The notes below the pieces were generated by a model. The model had not been told where the DNA came from and searched no databases. It saw only the letters and a program-made list of their open reading frames with translations. Position numbers and translations under genes: made by a program. This document shows positions 33,146 to 43,257 of a stretch of DNA of 64,000 nucleotides, one piece after another. Each line of letters opens with the position of its first letter. Within the stretch, counting starts at the first letter, position 1. Location: contig JANNOM010000027.1 in assembly GCA_031399065.1 (NCBI GenBank), forward strand, positions 1 through 64,000, read 5' to 3'. The stretch comes from JADCRZ01 sp031399065. GTDB lineage: Bacteria > Bacteroidota > Bacteroidia > Chitinophagales > Chitinophagaceae.

Positions 33146-34723
33146 ATGAAAAAGATATTATTATATATAGTTGCAGTTGTTACCGTATCGGTTAACTGGC
33201 ACTGTAAAAAGTCACTGATCGATCCCAGCAATCCCAATGCTTATACACTGGACAGCTATTTTAAGAATGACAATGAAATGAACCAGGCCGTCGTGGCCAC
33301 GTATGGTACTTTCCTGCATCAGGGATTATGGGCAAGAGACTATTATTTCATTTTTGATCTGCTGGGCTACGAGGCTAAAAACGATGCGCCCATGCAGGGC
33401 GACCTGCTGCAACTGGCCCAGTACAATTTTGGTAATAACCAGCCGCAGTTAAGCCAGTTGTGGGCAAGTCTGTACCGTATGATATTCCGGTCCAATGTGG
33501 TTATCGACCGGGCAGAGGTTTGGCAGCCAACCGTTCCTGCGGAACAACAGCGAAAAAAACAGTATGTAGCCGAAGCGCGGTTTTTAAAATCATATGCTAA
33601 CCTGCACCTGGCTTTCCTGTATGGCGATGCGCCGTTGCGCACGAGTTACGACAGCACACTGGCTAACAGGTATCCCTCACGCACACCCGTAAGCGAAATA
33701 TGGCGTACGGTGGAAGCGGATCTTACGCTGGCTATCCCGGATCTGCCGGTGTCTTACCCGGCTGCGGGTCTTGGCAGGGCTACCCAGGGTGCCGCCATTG
33801 CTTTGCTGGGCAAAGCATACCTGTACCAGAAAAAATGGGCTGCCGCGCAAACAGAGTTTACTAAATTGACCAAAGCACCATTTACCTATATCCTGTCGCC
33901 TAATTACCTGGATGTATTTAGTACAACCAATCAGTCCAACCCCGAAAATATTTTCCAGGTAATGAATGGCGTATGGGATCAAGCCGCAGGTGATGCTTAT
34001 TTTGCGTACGGTGGTGTAGAAGCATTTGGCCGCCGCGCCACACACTCTGCCCGCGCACAGGAGTACGGATTCAACGATTTTAAAAACGTATTCATTACTA
34101 CATCGGCCGTTCGGGCATTCACTTACCCTAGCCCGGTGGATGGCACTACGTATAGAGATCCAAGAGCGCGGTTCACTTTTTACGGCGACGCGGCCAGCGG
34201 AGGCCAGACGGTTTTTTGCCAGCAGTGCACCACTGGCCCGGTTAATTTTCCATTCGCCGGTGCTAATGGTGGCTATCGCTGGCTTAAGTATGAATATTAT
34301 AATCAGCGCGCTTCGTTCGGCGGTCCTCAGAGTACTATCAACGGGCAGGTGATACGATATGCCGACGTGTTGCTGATGCTGGCAGAAACGTATATACAGC
34401 AGGGAAATACGGGCAGTCAACCCCTGGCTTTAATAGACAGTGTACGTTCAAGGTCGGGTGCCGCGCTGTATACTTCACTGGGCAGTATTGCCAATGCGAT
34501 GCAGATTCTGATGCGTGAACGGCAACTGGAACTGGCGGGAGAGCAAAGCCGTTATTTCGACCTTATCAGGTGGGGTATTGCTAAAGAGACCATTAATACG
34601 CTCAGGCAGGCCGAAGACGGTACGCAGCCGTTCCAGGATAAGAACCTGCTGTTCCCGATTCCATTGGGTGAAAGAAATGCCAATCCTAACGTGAATGCGC
34701 AGGTGAGAGACGAATGGAATTAA
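33146..34723 (+). CDS. SusD/RagB-family glycan-binding lipoprotein
   Basis: 525 aa with a lipoprotein signal ending in SVNWHC. The all-helical fold with four TPR-like units is supported by YKKxxx-type segments: RMIFRSNVVIDRAEVW, VAEARFLKSYANLHLAFLYG (the usual [EA]-[AV]-x-[FA]-L-R/K-[SA]-Y-x-x-x-x-L) and GAAIALLGKAYLYQKKWAAA. The end has IRYADVLLMLAETYIQQGN and a MRERQLELAGEQSRYFDLIR segment typical of SusD proteins. It sits on SusC as a lid that captures glycan. It starts 18 bases after the susC stop. Confidence 0.96.
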   Translation: MKKILLYIVAVVTVSVNWHCKKSLIDPSNPNAYTLDSYFKNDNEMNQAVVATYGTFLHQGLWARDYYFIFDLLGYEAKNDAPMQGDLLQLAQYNFGNNQPQLSQLWASLYRMIFRSNVVIDRAEVWQPTVPAEQQRKKQYVAEARFLKSYANLHLAFLYGDAPLRTSYDSTLANRYPSRTPVSEIWRTVEADLTLAIPDLPVSYPAAGLGRATQGAAIALLGKAYLYQKKWAAAQTEFTKLTKAPFTYILSPNYLDVFSTTNQSNPENIFQVMNGVWDQAAGDAYFAYGGVEAFGRRATHSARAQEYGFNDFKNVFITTSAVRAFTYPSPVDGTTYRDPRARFTFYGDAASGGQTVFCQQCTTGPVNFPFAGANGGYRWLKYEYYNQRASFGGPQSTINGQVIRYADVLLMLAETYIQQGNTGSQPLALIDSVRSRSGAALYTSLGSIANAMQILMRERQLELAGEQSRYFDLIRWGIAKETINTLRQAEDGTQPFQDKNLLFPIPLGERNANPNVNAQVRDEWN

Positions 34724-34775
34724 ATGATTTTAACATATGCTTGCTTACACTTTTAATTAACATAACATTTTTGCC

Positions 34776-37700
34776 ATGAAAAAAAATCAACACTACCATC
34801 AACTGGTACATTCGATTGTTATCATTTCCTGTTTCTTTCTTTTTTTTAAGAGCAGTTTAGTAAACGCCCAGACGTATGATCCCGAGCAGTGGATCGTGCA
34901 GCCCTGGGTTACGCAGAGCACCCTGGACAAAGGCCTGATAGGAGGGGAAGGGGGCCAGTGGGGCATAGGCCTTGCCATGGATGAAACAGACGGCAACCTG
35001 ATGTTTTTTACTACAGATGTAGGTGGTATCTGGCGCAGCCTGAACGGCGGCAATACCTGGGAACCTGCCAACGGCGGACTCTGGTCGCGTGGGGCATCTG
35101 CCGTTGCCATCGATCCCAATAATATCAACAGGGTACTTACGGTAGGAGGTAATGGAGGCCAGGGTTTTCAGAACCAGCATGGTATTTACCTGTCTGCCAA
35201 TAAAGGCAATAGCTGGAGCCTTCGGCTTCCTCTTTCCAGTTATTGCGGCTTTCGTGATATTAAGGAACATATCACTTTCGATAAAAGCAGCCTTAATCCT
35301 TCGCTGGGTTATAGCACGGTAGCCTACTGGTCGCGTTCGGATAATGGCGGTAACTGCCAGGGAGGGATCGGGCCTTTTAATTTCCCGGGGCTATACAAAA
35401 GTATCAACGGAGGCACGGATTGGATTAAAATACCCAATTCCGACTCGGTAGGCGGAGGAGTTGTAAAAGTAAACCCGGCAAACAGCGCAGTGTATGTGGC
35501 CAACAGGCGTGGTTTCTATAAAAGTATCAACGGAGGTACCGACTTTACTAAAGTGTTAACGGCTAACATAGTAGATATGTCATATCCTTCACAAAACAAT
35601 ACCAATAATATTTACCTTCTTACCAAAGAAGGTGTTTATTTATCCAGTAACGGGGGCGATAATTTTCAATTAATTACTTCTAATAATTTCCCTGGCCAAT
35701 TTACACCCTATCACTTGAATGTGAGCCCGGTGAACCCGCTCAAAATGATTCTGCAGATAAAAAGAACCACGTTCGATGATGTGCGTTACTACACGATAGA
35801 CGGGGGATTGAACTGGCAGGTTGCCGTCATCGATAAGGTCACTGAAAACTTTACACCTTTTAACAACGGGGTAACCATTTATTCGGTATGGCATCCTACA
35901 AGAGAGAACGAAGTATGGACCTTCGGCTCTGGCATTGTACTAAAAAGTACAGACGGGGGAAGAAATTTTGGCTGGGCAGGAAATGGTATATCGCATACAT
36001 TCGTTTCCGAAGGCATCAACTGGAGTACTACACATCCCGGCGTATTGGCGACACCTACCCAGGACTGGAATTCAGCCGTTACCACAGATGGTGGCCGCAC
36101 CTGGAAATACCTTCCAGTGTCGGGCCTTAGTTACGGATATAATTACGGTGCTTATTCCAGCAATGGACAGGTAATAGTGGTAGGTAATGCACTGGAAAAT
36201 TATCTTCCCAGTAAAATTGCCGTTTCCCGCAATGGCGGACAAAGCTTTACCCGCACGGCCTATACCATTACAGGGAAAAAAACGGGCTATGGAGACCCTC
36301 ACGATAGCACTATTCTTTTTTTAGGTAATTTCCGAAGCATCGACGAGGGAATCACCTGGAACAATATGAGCGGTTGCGACGGGGTAATTACTTCCAGTCC
36401 TACCGGCGCAAAAGAACTTTATGGGATAAAAGGACGCAACATAGTGCGTTCAGATACGCGGGGAGCCAGTTGGACCACCGTCACCACCATACCCGATGGC
36501 ATCCAGGATCTGGCTTATGATCATATCCGGAACCGTTTTTATGTTACCTGCGGAGACAATAACTTTTTCCAGTACGATGTAAATCCGCGCAGACTTACTA
36601 ATCTGAATAGCCGTATCCCGGCCGACCAGTTCGGATTAAAACGATACAACGCGATAGCGGTCGATCCGATCGACCCTACGATTGTTTATTTTGGTGCGCA
36701 CCGTGATATCTATGCTACGGATGTTTCCCTGCTTCGCTCGCTCAATGCGGGGCTGACCTGGCAGATACTAACCGTGGCACCGCGACATAACAATAGCCAG
36801 TACGGCGTTACCGGCGGTTATGAAACGCAGGTAATACGCGTTAACCCGGTAACCCGTTCCCTCTATGTGGGTACCAATTGTTTTGGTAACTGGAAATTTG
36901 GTCCGCCTGCTGTTCGGCTGCCTTCAACGGAAAACAAACCGGATCTGGTGGTAGCGGATATCAGCTATTCAAAGCTGCGCCCTGCGCAGGGAGATACGAT
37001 ACAGTTTATCGTTACACTTGCTAACCGCGGATCGGCACCCAGCTCCGGACCCGTTTCTGTGGATGTAAAAGTGGACAGCGTAAATTTCGCAACGCTCACT
37101 ACAGCGGGATCTATACAACCAGGAGATTCAGTGACCCTTGTTACCACCGGCACACCCTGGACGAGCCTAAGTGGATCGCATACTTTCCTGGCCGTAGTTG
37201 ACCCTTTAGATGCAGAGCCCGAGCAAAGCGAGCTTAATAACTCGAATGCCACTTCTGCGAAAGTAATTACCCTTACAGCCTTACTGCCTCCAGTTAACCT
37301 GCAGCTTCTGCTGGCAGAAGCCACCAACGCAGTACTTACCTGGGAGAAACCCGATAGTGCTATCGTGGAGCGGTATGATATTTACCGCGACAGTGCATCC
37401 GTCGGTTCAGTGGGTAGCAACGTGACCAGGTTTATATCTACAGGACTTACCAGGAATACCACCTATCGCTTCTATGTAAAAGCGGTATATGAATCCGGCG
37501 ACGATACGGCCAGCAATACAGTGGTTGCCAGAACGGCGGCCAGTTTATATGCCATTGCCGAGCGGACAAATACGCCGGTAGTATTGGATGGTGTATTAAA
37601 TGAAAACTGGCGGTTCTCCAACGTGCTGAGCCGGATACCTACTTCCGGCCAAACTACGGATAACTTCACCACCTTCGCGTTACTATGGGATTCCGCCAAT

Positions 37701-39581
37701 CTATATGTGGCTGCCAGGGTATTGGACACCACACTTACTTCCCGGCCATCCCATGCTGCGGGTGACGGACTGGATGTTTTTGTAGACGGTAACCGTTCCA
37801 AAGCCATCGCCATTTATACGCAGGACTGGGCACTGCGTTCCGCTCTGAACACCGATTCGCTGGCTCCTATATTAGCACCGATCAATGCCAGGGCAAGATT
37901 TACCAGTTCCCGCACTACGGCTATACCGGGTGGCTATATTACCGAGTTTGCCTTACCTTGGAGATACCTCTTTAACAATAGTGATCCGAACGCCACTTCC
38001 GGCAGTCCCATCACCTTTAATAACGGTAAAATATTCGGCTTCGACCTGGTAAACAGGGACAATGATAACGGAACAGGGCTGAGGGCATCGGTAACCTGGA
38101 GAAGCGGCACCGACCGCGAATTCAACGAAGCAAGCTGGGGAGATGCTATACTGGCACCTGCCGGAGGCGATCTTACCCCGCCTGCCGCACCAGCCAATTT
38201 GAGGAGCGACCGCCTTTCTTCCACTTCTCTGCGTTTATTATGGAATGCAGCTATAGACGATGTGGGTGTCGCTGAATATCGCGTGTATAGAAACGGCGTG
38301 TTACTTGCCGGCAGCATCACTACTACCAATTATACGGTGAAAGGACTGACACCGCTTACGGCCTATCAGTTTACCGTAGATGCAATAGACATTTCAGGAC
38401 GTATATCTCCTGTAAGTACCGTTTTGAATGTTACGACCACTGATCACCTGTTGGCCAACGCTATCCGGACAACGGTACGGCCGGTAGTAGACGGTGCGCT
38501 GAATGAGCCCGAATGGCAATTGAGTTATACCGCCGAGAAATTATTATTCGGTACGCAAAATAATACTACCGTCTTTGGAACACTGTGGACAAGCGATACC
38601 CTGTACATCGGTGTCCAGGTGCTGGATGCCAACCGGTTCACCAACCCGGCGCAGTTCTTCAATACCGATGCCGTTGAAATTTACCTGGATGGCAACCAGG
38701 GACGTACCGCCAGCTATGATGCCAACGACAGGCAATTTATACAGGTCTATAACGGCGGATTGTTCGGAAGCAATCAGACAGGTGTAAGAAGCCGCTGGTC
38801 GCCCATCGAAGGAGGATATACGGTAGAAATGGCCGTACCATGGAGCAATTTCGGAGTTACTGCTATCAATAATCTTATTATTGGTTTTGATGTGGCTAAT
38901 AACGATGATGATAACGGAAGCGGGCGTACGGTGCAGACGATGTGGAATGGTAACGATAATAATTTTCTTACCTCCGCAGCATTCGGAAGACTGAAGCTAC
39001 TCCCGGCTTCCAATACTACGGTAACACTCACGTCTCTTTGTTCAAATAATCCGGCTGTTACGCGTCGCTGGAGGGTTAGGAGCACCTATACCACGCCGGT
39101 GAACTTTACCTGGGATATCTATGGATCTGCCCAGACGGGTTCCGGAACGGTGCCTGCCAACGGTACTGTCATTTTTGAAACGAATACCGAAGGCGATAGT
39201 CTGGCCACCAACACCCTGCGGTTGAACTATCTGAATAAGAGTACTACCAAAGCGAGCAGTGGTGCAATATGCAGCACAGGGTCCAGGGAAGCTACGATCG
39301 CAGAAACTGTTACCGCTTCTGCCCAGGGTACTATAACCGTATTCCCCAACGCTTCTGACGGTAATTTCACGATCCGTTACCCGGCGCAAAACGCCGAAAA
39401 GGTGGAAGTGCAGATTATCAATGAACTGGGACAATCGGTGCTGCGCCAGGTGTTCAATGTATCCGGAGGAACGAACCAGTTACCTGTCCGCTTCCGTCCG
39501 CTTGCATCCGGTATCCATTTATTACGTATCGTACCGGCATCAGGCAAACAAACAGTAATTAAACTTTTATTTAACAAATAA
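34776..39581 (+). CDS. Large T9SS-secreted beta-propeller/CBM9-like multidomain protein
   Basis: 1601 aa with a signal peptide. Domains in order: BNR/sortilin-like beta-propeller (about 35-710) with repeats such as GIWRSLNGGNTWEPANGGLW and GLYKSINGGTDW; a CARDB domain (~718-835, KPDLVVADISYSKLRPAQGD); FN3 (~838-922); a CBM9-like domain (~923-1126, VVLDGVLNENW); FN3 (~1136-1221); a second CBM9-like domain (~1225-1408, VVDGALNEPEWQLSYTAEKL); an unassigned beta domain; and a T9SS type A sorting domain (~1520-1601, ITVFPNASDGNFTIRYPAQN). The propeller resembles GH74/sialidase-superfamily folds, but catalysis is unproven. It likely binds or cleaves the locus polysaccharide at the cell surface. Confidence 0.85.
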   Translation: MKKNQHYHQLVHSIVIISCFFLFFKSSLVNAQTYDPEQWIVQPWVTQSTLDKGLIGGEGGQWGIGLAMDETDGNLMFFTTDVGGIWRSLNGGNTWEPANGGLWSRGASAVAIDPNNINRVLTVGGNGGQGFQNQHGIYLSANKGNSWSLRLPLSSYCGFRDIKEHITFDKSSLNPSLGYSTVAYWSRSDNGGNCQGGIGPFNFPGLYKSINGGTDWIKIPNSDSVGGGVVKVNPANSAVYVANRRGFYKSINGGTDFTKVLTANIVDMSYPSQNNTNNIYLLTKEGVYLSSNGGDNFQLITSNNFPGQFTPYHLNVSPVNPLKMILQIKRTTFDDVRYYTIDGGLNWQVAVIDKVTENFTPFNNGVTIYSVWHPTRENEVWTFGSGIVLKSTDGGRNFGWAGNGISHTFVSEGINWSTTHPGVLATPTQDWNSAVTTDGGRTWKYLPVSGLSYGYNYGAYSSNGQVIVVGNALENYLPSKIAVSRNGGQSFTRTAYTITGKKTGYGDPHDSTILFLGNFRSIDEGITWNNMSGCDGVITSSPTGAKELYGIKGRNIVRSDTRGASWTTVTTIPDGIQDLAYDHIRNRFYVTCGDNNFFQYDVNPRRLTNLNSRIPADQFGLKRYNAIAVDPIDPTIVYFGAHRDIYATDVSLLRSLNAGLTWQILTVAPRHNNSQYGVTGGYETQVIRVNPVTRSLYVGTNCFGNWKFGPPAVRLPSTENKPDLVVADISYSKLRPAQGDTIQFIVTLANRGSAPSSGPVSVDVKVDSVNFATLTTAGSIQPGDSVTLVTTGTPWTSLSGSHTFLAVVDPLDAEPEQSELNNSNATSAKVITLTALLPPVNLQLLLAEATNAVLTWEKPDSAIVERYDIYRDSASVGSVGSNVTRFISTGLTRNTTYRFYVKAVYESGDDTASNTVVARTAASLYAIAERTNTPVVLDGVLNENWRFSNVLSRIPTSGQTTDNFTTFALLWDSANLYVAARVLDTTLTSRPSHAAGDGLDVFVDGNRSKAIAIYTQDWALRSALNTDSLAPILAPINARARFTSSRTTAIPGGYITEFALPWRYLFNNSDPNATSGSPITFNNGKIFGFDLVNRDNDNGTGLRASVTWRSGTDREFNEASWGDAILAPAGGDLTPPAAPANLRSDRLSSTSLRLLWNAAIDDVGVAEYRVYRNGVLLAGSITTTNYTVKGLTPLTAYQFTVDAIDISGRISPVSTVLNVTTTDHLLANAIRTTVRPVVDGALNEPEWQLSYTAEKLLFGTQNNTTVFGTLWTSDTLYIGVQVLDANRFTNPAQFFNTDAVEIYLDGNQGRTASYDANDRQFIQVYNGGLFGSNQTGVRSRWSPIEGGYTVEMAVPWSNFGVTAINNLIIGFDVANNDDDNGSGRTVQTMWNGNDNNFLTSAAFGRLKLLPASNTTVTLTSLCSNNPAVTRRWRVRSTYTTPVNFTWDIYGSAQTGSGTVPANGTVIFETNTEGDSLATNTLRLNYLNKSTTKASSGAICSTGSREATIAETVTASAQGTITVFPNASDGNFTIRYPAQNAEKVEVQIINELGQSVLRQVFNVSGGTNQLPVRFRPLASGIHLLRIVPASGKQTVIKLLFNK

Positions 39582-39590
39582 AAAAACCAT

Positions 39591-39624
39591 AGCTGCCCGG
39601 TAAATTTTACCGGGCAGCTTTTTT
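39591..39624 (+). terminator. Rho-independent terminator
   Basis: AGCTGCCCGGTAAA (39591-39604) pairs perfectly with TTTACCGGGCAGCT (39606-39619), followed by a run of six T. It follows the stop of the 1601-residue gene by 10 bases, so part of the transcription should end before the two last enzymes of the locus. Confidence 0.9.
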
Positions 39625-39632
39625 ACATTATT

Positions 39633-41669
39633 ATGTATTTCACGAAGTATGTGTTGGTCCTGGTTTTATTATTCATAACCTCCGGAACCTATTCCCAAAA
39701 ACAGATTAACCAGGATGTATCCGCCGCATGGGATACGGTAACACCTTTACAGAACCCGTATAAAGGATGGTATATTCACTACTATGATAACAGACTCGAT
39801 CGGTATGGCAAATCCCTTGCACCGGAGGATCAGTTAAAAGACCTTAAAGGATTAAATCATGTTTACCTGCGTCTCGGCTGGTGTTACCTGGAGCCGGAAG
39901 AAGGCAGGTTCAACTGGCCCCTGATAGATTCTATCATAGATAAATGGACCGCCCGGGGATGCCAGATCAGTTTCCGGATATCCTGCAAGGAAACAAGCAG
40001 CGACCAGGTTTTTGCGACACCGGAATGGGTAAAGAAGGCCGGCGTTAAAGGAAGTTTTGCAGGAAAAAATAATAACTGGGAACCTGATTACGGCGATCCC
40101 ATTTTCCTGGAAAAGCTGGAGAATTTTCACCGTGCTTTCGCTAAAAGATATGGAGATCAGCCCTACCTGGCTTATGTGGATATCGGCAGTTTCGGCGATT
40201 GGGGAGAAGGGCATACTATATTCGGTACCAAGACAGAATACCCCGCATCGGTGATAAAAAAACACATCGATATTTACAAAAGATGCTATCCTAATACATT
40301 GCTGATGATCAGCGACGATTTCATCACATCCCGCAATAAACCGGACGATGCCACAGCCCGTGAGCTGCTGGAATACATCCGCGGTAACGGGATTGCCTGG
40401 AGAGACGATAGTGTATGCGTAAAGTTTTTTACCGATCACTATGGCTTCAGTACGCTGCGAAGTCAATACCTGTTCGATGAAACCTGGAGAACATTACCCG
40501 GCGATCTCGAACTGGAACATTACCAGCTTACCAAAGATTTCGATACCTGGAAAAACGGCAAGCCATTGGAAGCAGCTATCCGCGAGGCCCACGCCACTTA
40601 TGTAGGATTTCACGGAGAGCCCCGACAATGGATGCAGGATAACCCGGGATATGCAGACCGCCTGATCAATCATATAGGGTATTGGTATTTTATAAAATCG
40701 GTACAACTACCGGTTACCGTTAAAGCCGGCCAGCGGGATTCAGTTTCCATTACCTGGTTAAACAGGGGAGTAGCTCCGGCTTACCGGCGTTTTGCCCTTT
40801 CCCTTTCTATTATCTCTCACGAAAAAGAACAGATCATTCCCTTATCGAATGGCGATAACCGTACCTGGATGCCGGATTCTTTAGTAAGTGAAACATATCA
40901 TTTTACCGTACCGGACGATTTTCCGAGCGGTAGTGCTAAAATAGGCGTGCGGCTGATAGCGGATATGCCTGACGGGAAACAGCGCGTTGTGGAACTTGGT
41001 ATGCGATGGAAAAACAAAACAGGTTTTTATCATGTAGGAAAGATAAATGTGCTGGCAGCCCGGCCGCTAAATAAAAAAAAGATTGTCTTCCTGGGTGATT
41101 CCATTACGCAGGAAGCGTTTGGCGAAGACGGTTATGCCAGTGTGTTGAAAAAAACCAGGTCGGTTAGAAAAAAATATGAGTTGATTGGGGAAGGAGTAGG
41201 AGGCAACCGCATAGGTGACCTGGTAAAAAGACAACAGGAAGATGTACTGGTATACAAACCAGATAAAGTAGTATTGTTTGTAGGTGTTAACGATTGTGGA
41301 TGGCCTACCTGGCATCCGGAAGAGCTCAGTAATACCGAAGCTGAATACGAGCAAAGCATGCTGGAAATGGTAAAGCAGTTTCAGCAGCGGCAGATCGAGG
41401 TGATTATATGCACACCGGCCTTAATCGGCGAAAAGAAAAACGGCGGTAATGGACTTGATAAAAAACTGGATCGTTACGCGGACATTTGCAGGAGGGTGGC
41501 GGCCAGCAGCGGATCTGAGCTGGCAGATATCCGCACGGCGTTTACCCGTTATCTCGAAGTTCATAATACGGCTGACCAGGATAAGGGCATTCTCACCGTT
41601 GATGGTGTGCATCCGAACCGGACAGGCAGCGAACTGATTGCACAGGAACTAAGTAAAGTAATTAAATAG
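39633..41669 (+). CDS. DUF4832/GH-like TIM-barrel protein fused to an SGNH/GDSL hydrolase
   Basis: 678 aa with a signal peptide (VLVLLFITSGTYSQ). Residues ~30-470 resemble DUF4832/GH42-like proteins: NPYKGWYIHYYD, VYLRLGWCYLEPEEGRFNW, YLAYVDIGSFGDWGEGH, then a beta-sandwich (SVSITWLNRGVAPAYRRFAL). From ~480 an SGNH domain has block I GDSIT (Ser), GEGVGGNRI, GVND and the final DGVHPN with Asp and His of the triad. The SGNH part probably removes acyl groups from a glycan, and the first part may bind or hydrolyse it. It starts 52 bases after the previous gene and overlaps no other; GH27 follows after 37 bases. Confidence 0.85.
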   Translation: MYFTKYVLVLVLLFITSGTYSQKQINQDVSAAWDTVTPLQNPYKGWYIHYYDNRLDRYGKSLAPEDQLKDLKGLNHVYLRLGWCYLEPEEGRFNWPLIDSIIDKWTARGCQISFRISCKETSSDQVFATPEWVKKAGVKGSFAGKNNNWEPDYGDPIFLEKLENFHRAFAKRYGDQPYLAYVDIGSFGDWGEGHTIFGTKTEYPASVIKKHIDIYKRCYPNTLLMISDDFITSRNKPDDATARELLEYIRGNGIAWRDDSVCVKFFTDHYGFSTLRSQYLFDETWRTLPGDLELEHYQLTKDFDTWKNGKPLEAAIREAHATYVGFHGEPRQWMQDNPGYADRLINHIGYWYFIKSVQLPVTVKAGQRDSVSITWLNRGVAPAYRRFALSLSIISHEKEQIIPLSNGDNRTWMPDSLVSETYHFTVPDDFPSGSAKIGVRLIADMPDGKQRVVELGMRWKNKTGFYHVGKINVLAARPLNKKKIVFLGDSITQEAFGEDGYASVLKKTRSVRKKYELIGEGVGGNRIGDLVKRQQEDVLVYKPDKVVLFVGVNDCGWPTWHPEELSNTEAEYEQSMLEMVKQFQQRQIEVIICTPALIGEKKNGGNGLDKKLDRYADICRRVAASSGSELADIRTAFTRYLEVHNTADQDKGILTVDGVHPNRTGSELIAQELSKVIK

Positions 41670-41706
41670 ATACCCTTCTACTCACCCCCAAAAAAAGGCA
41701 GATCGT

Positions 41707-43143
41707 ATGACTATAACGGGAAATCATTTTTTATTAATACCACTATTTTTATTCCTGTTTTCCGGCGTTCAGGCGCAACATACTTTTTCTAAAACGGCTA
41801 ATACTTTAACGCCGGTACTGGAAAAAACACAGCGTATCAATAACACGCCTAAAACCATCACCGCGCCCAGGCCGCCCATGGGCTGGAACTCCTGGAACAA
41901 TTTCGGTTGCGATATTACGGAGAAGGAATTCAGGGCGCAGGTAGATTATGCAGCCACCCACCTGAAACAGTATGGTTATGAATACATGACTATAGATATA
42001 TCCTGGTATTCACCGAGTGTGTCTGCCGATCCGCGAAGCCCTTTCCATCATCCGGAATATGCGCGGCACGATGCCAATATAGACGCGTATGGCCGCTTTA
42101 TACCGGCATTGAATAAGTTTCCCTCATCGGGTGGTTCATTCAAGGCAATGGCAGATTATGTGCATTCAAAGGGCCTTAAACTGGGCATCCATATTATGCG
42201 GGGCATACCCTGGCAGGCAGTTGAGCGAGACCTGCCCATATCGGGTTCAGCTTATCGCGCCAGGGATATTGCCAATCCTGCCGATATCTGCCTTTGGTAT
42301 AATGCCACCTATGGAATAGATATGAGCAAGCCCGGTGCTCAGGAATATTATAACTCCATTTTTGCACTGTATGCGTCCTGGGGAGTAGACCTGGTAAAAG
42401 TGGACGACCTGTCGATGCCTTATCATGCCGATGAAATTACAGCGGTGCGTAAAGCCATCGAAAAATGCGGGCGCCCAATGGTATTTAGTACTTCTCCCGG
42501 CTCAACGCCCGTTACCGCGCGTTACCATATACTCACGAATGCAGATATGTTCCGGGTATCGGCCGATTTCTGGGATACCTGGCCCCGTTTGAAAGAACAG
42601 TTTTTTCTGGCCTCCCAATGGGCGATCCACAGTGTGCATTTTCCCGGACGGTGGCCCGACCTCGATATGATACCTTTCGGAAAAATAGCCAGCCGTTCGG
42701 GTGATGCAGGGGGAGAGCGGTATAGCCGTTTCACCAAAGAAGAGCAGTATACTTTGATGACGTTGTGGTGCATTGCGCGATCTCCGCTGATCATCGGGAA
42801 CGATTTGTTACAGACGGATTCGTTTGCCTATAAACTGCTTACCAATAAAGAGGTGCTGAAAGTAAACCAGGAAGGAAGTAATCAGCGTCAGGTATATGCC
42901 GGCAACGGACAGGTAGTGTGGGAGTCTGAAGCACCGGATCGCATCAGCAAATACATTGCATTATTTAATCAGACCGACTCGGTTCTTTCCATCGAAGCAC
43001 CTTTTAATCTGACCGGAATAAAAGGTAAATGCCGGGTGCGCGATTTATGGGCGCAGCGTGACCTGGGTATTTTTGAAGACAGTTTTCGGGCAGATATCGG
43101 CATACATAGTGCGGGTATGTATATGCTTACTCCCGTGAATTAA
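41707..43143 (+). CDS. GH27-family alpha-galactosidase
   Basis: 478 aa with a signal peptide (FLFLFSGVQAQ). The family start PPMGWNSWNNFGCDI is clear. The nucleophile Asp is in GVDLVKVDDLSMP (~232) and the likely acid/base Asp in FRVSADFWDTW (~283). LWCIARSPLIIGNDL is the conserved closing part of the barrel, followed by a C-terminal beta domain. It removes alpha-1,6-galactose side chains, as from galactomannan. The GLKLGIHIMRGIPWQAVE segment is that of the GH27 branch common in Bacteroidota. Last gene of the locus; a bidirectional terminator follows. Confidence 0.93.
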   Translation: MTITGNHFLLIPLFLFLFSGVQAQHTFSKTANTLTPVLEKTQRINNTPKTITAPRPPMGWNSWNNFGCDITEKEFRAQVDYAATHLKQYGYEYMTIDISWYSPSVSADPRSPFHHPEYARHDANIDAYGRFIPALNKFPSSGGSFKAMADYVHSKGLKLGIHIMRGIPWQAVERDLPISGSAYRARDIANPADICLWYNATYGIDMSKPGAQEYYNSIFALYASWGVDLVKVDDLSMPYHADEITAVRKAIEKCGRPMVFSTSPGSTPVTARYHILTNADMFRVSADFWDTWPRLKEQFFLASQWAIHSVHFPGRWPDLDMIPFGKIASRSGDAGGERYSRFTKEEQYTLMTLWCIARSPLIIGNDLLQTDSFAYKLLTNKEVLKVNQEGSNQRQVYAGNGQVVWESEAPDRISKYIALFNQTDSVLSIEAPFNLTGIKGKCRVRDLWAQRDLGIFEDSFRADIGIHSAGMYMLTPVN

Positions 43144-43257
43144 AAAGGATACTCATTAGCTTTATTATCAAAATGCCCATGTAATGTAAACCGCTATTGA
43201 TTATGGTATGAATCCCGATATAGCATTTATTTTGTAACCATGGATATGCATACTCTT

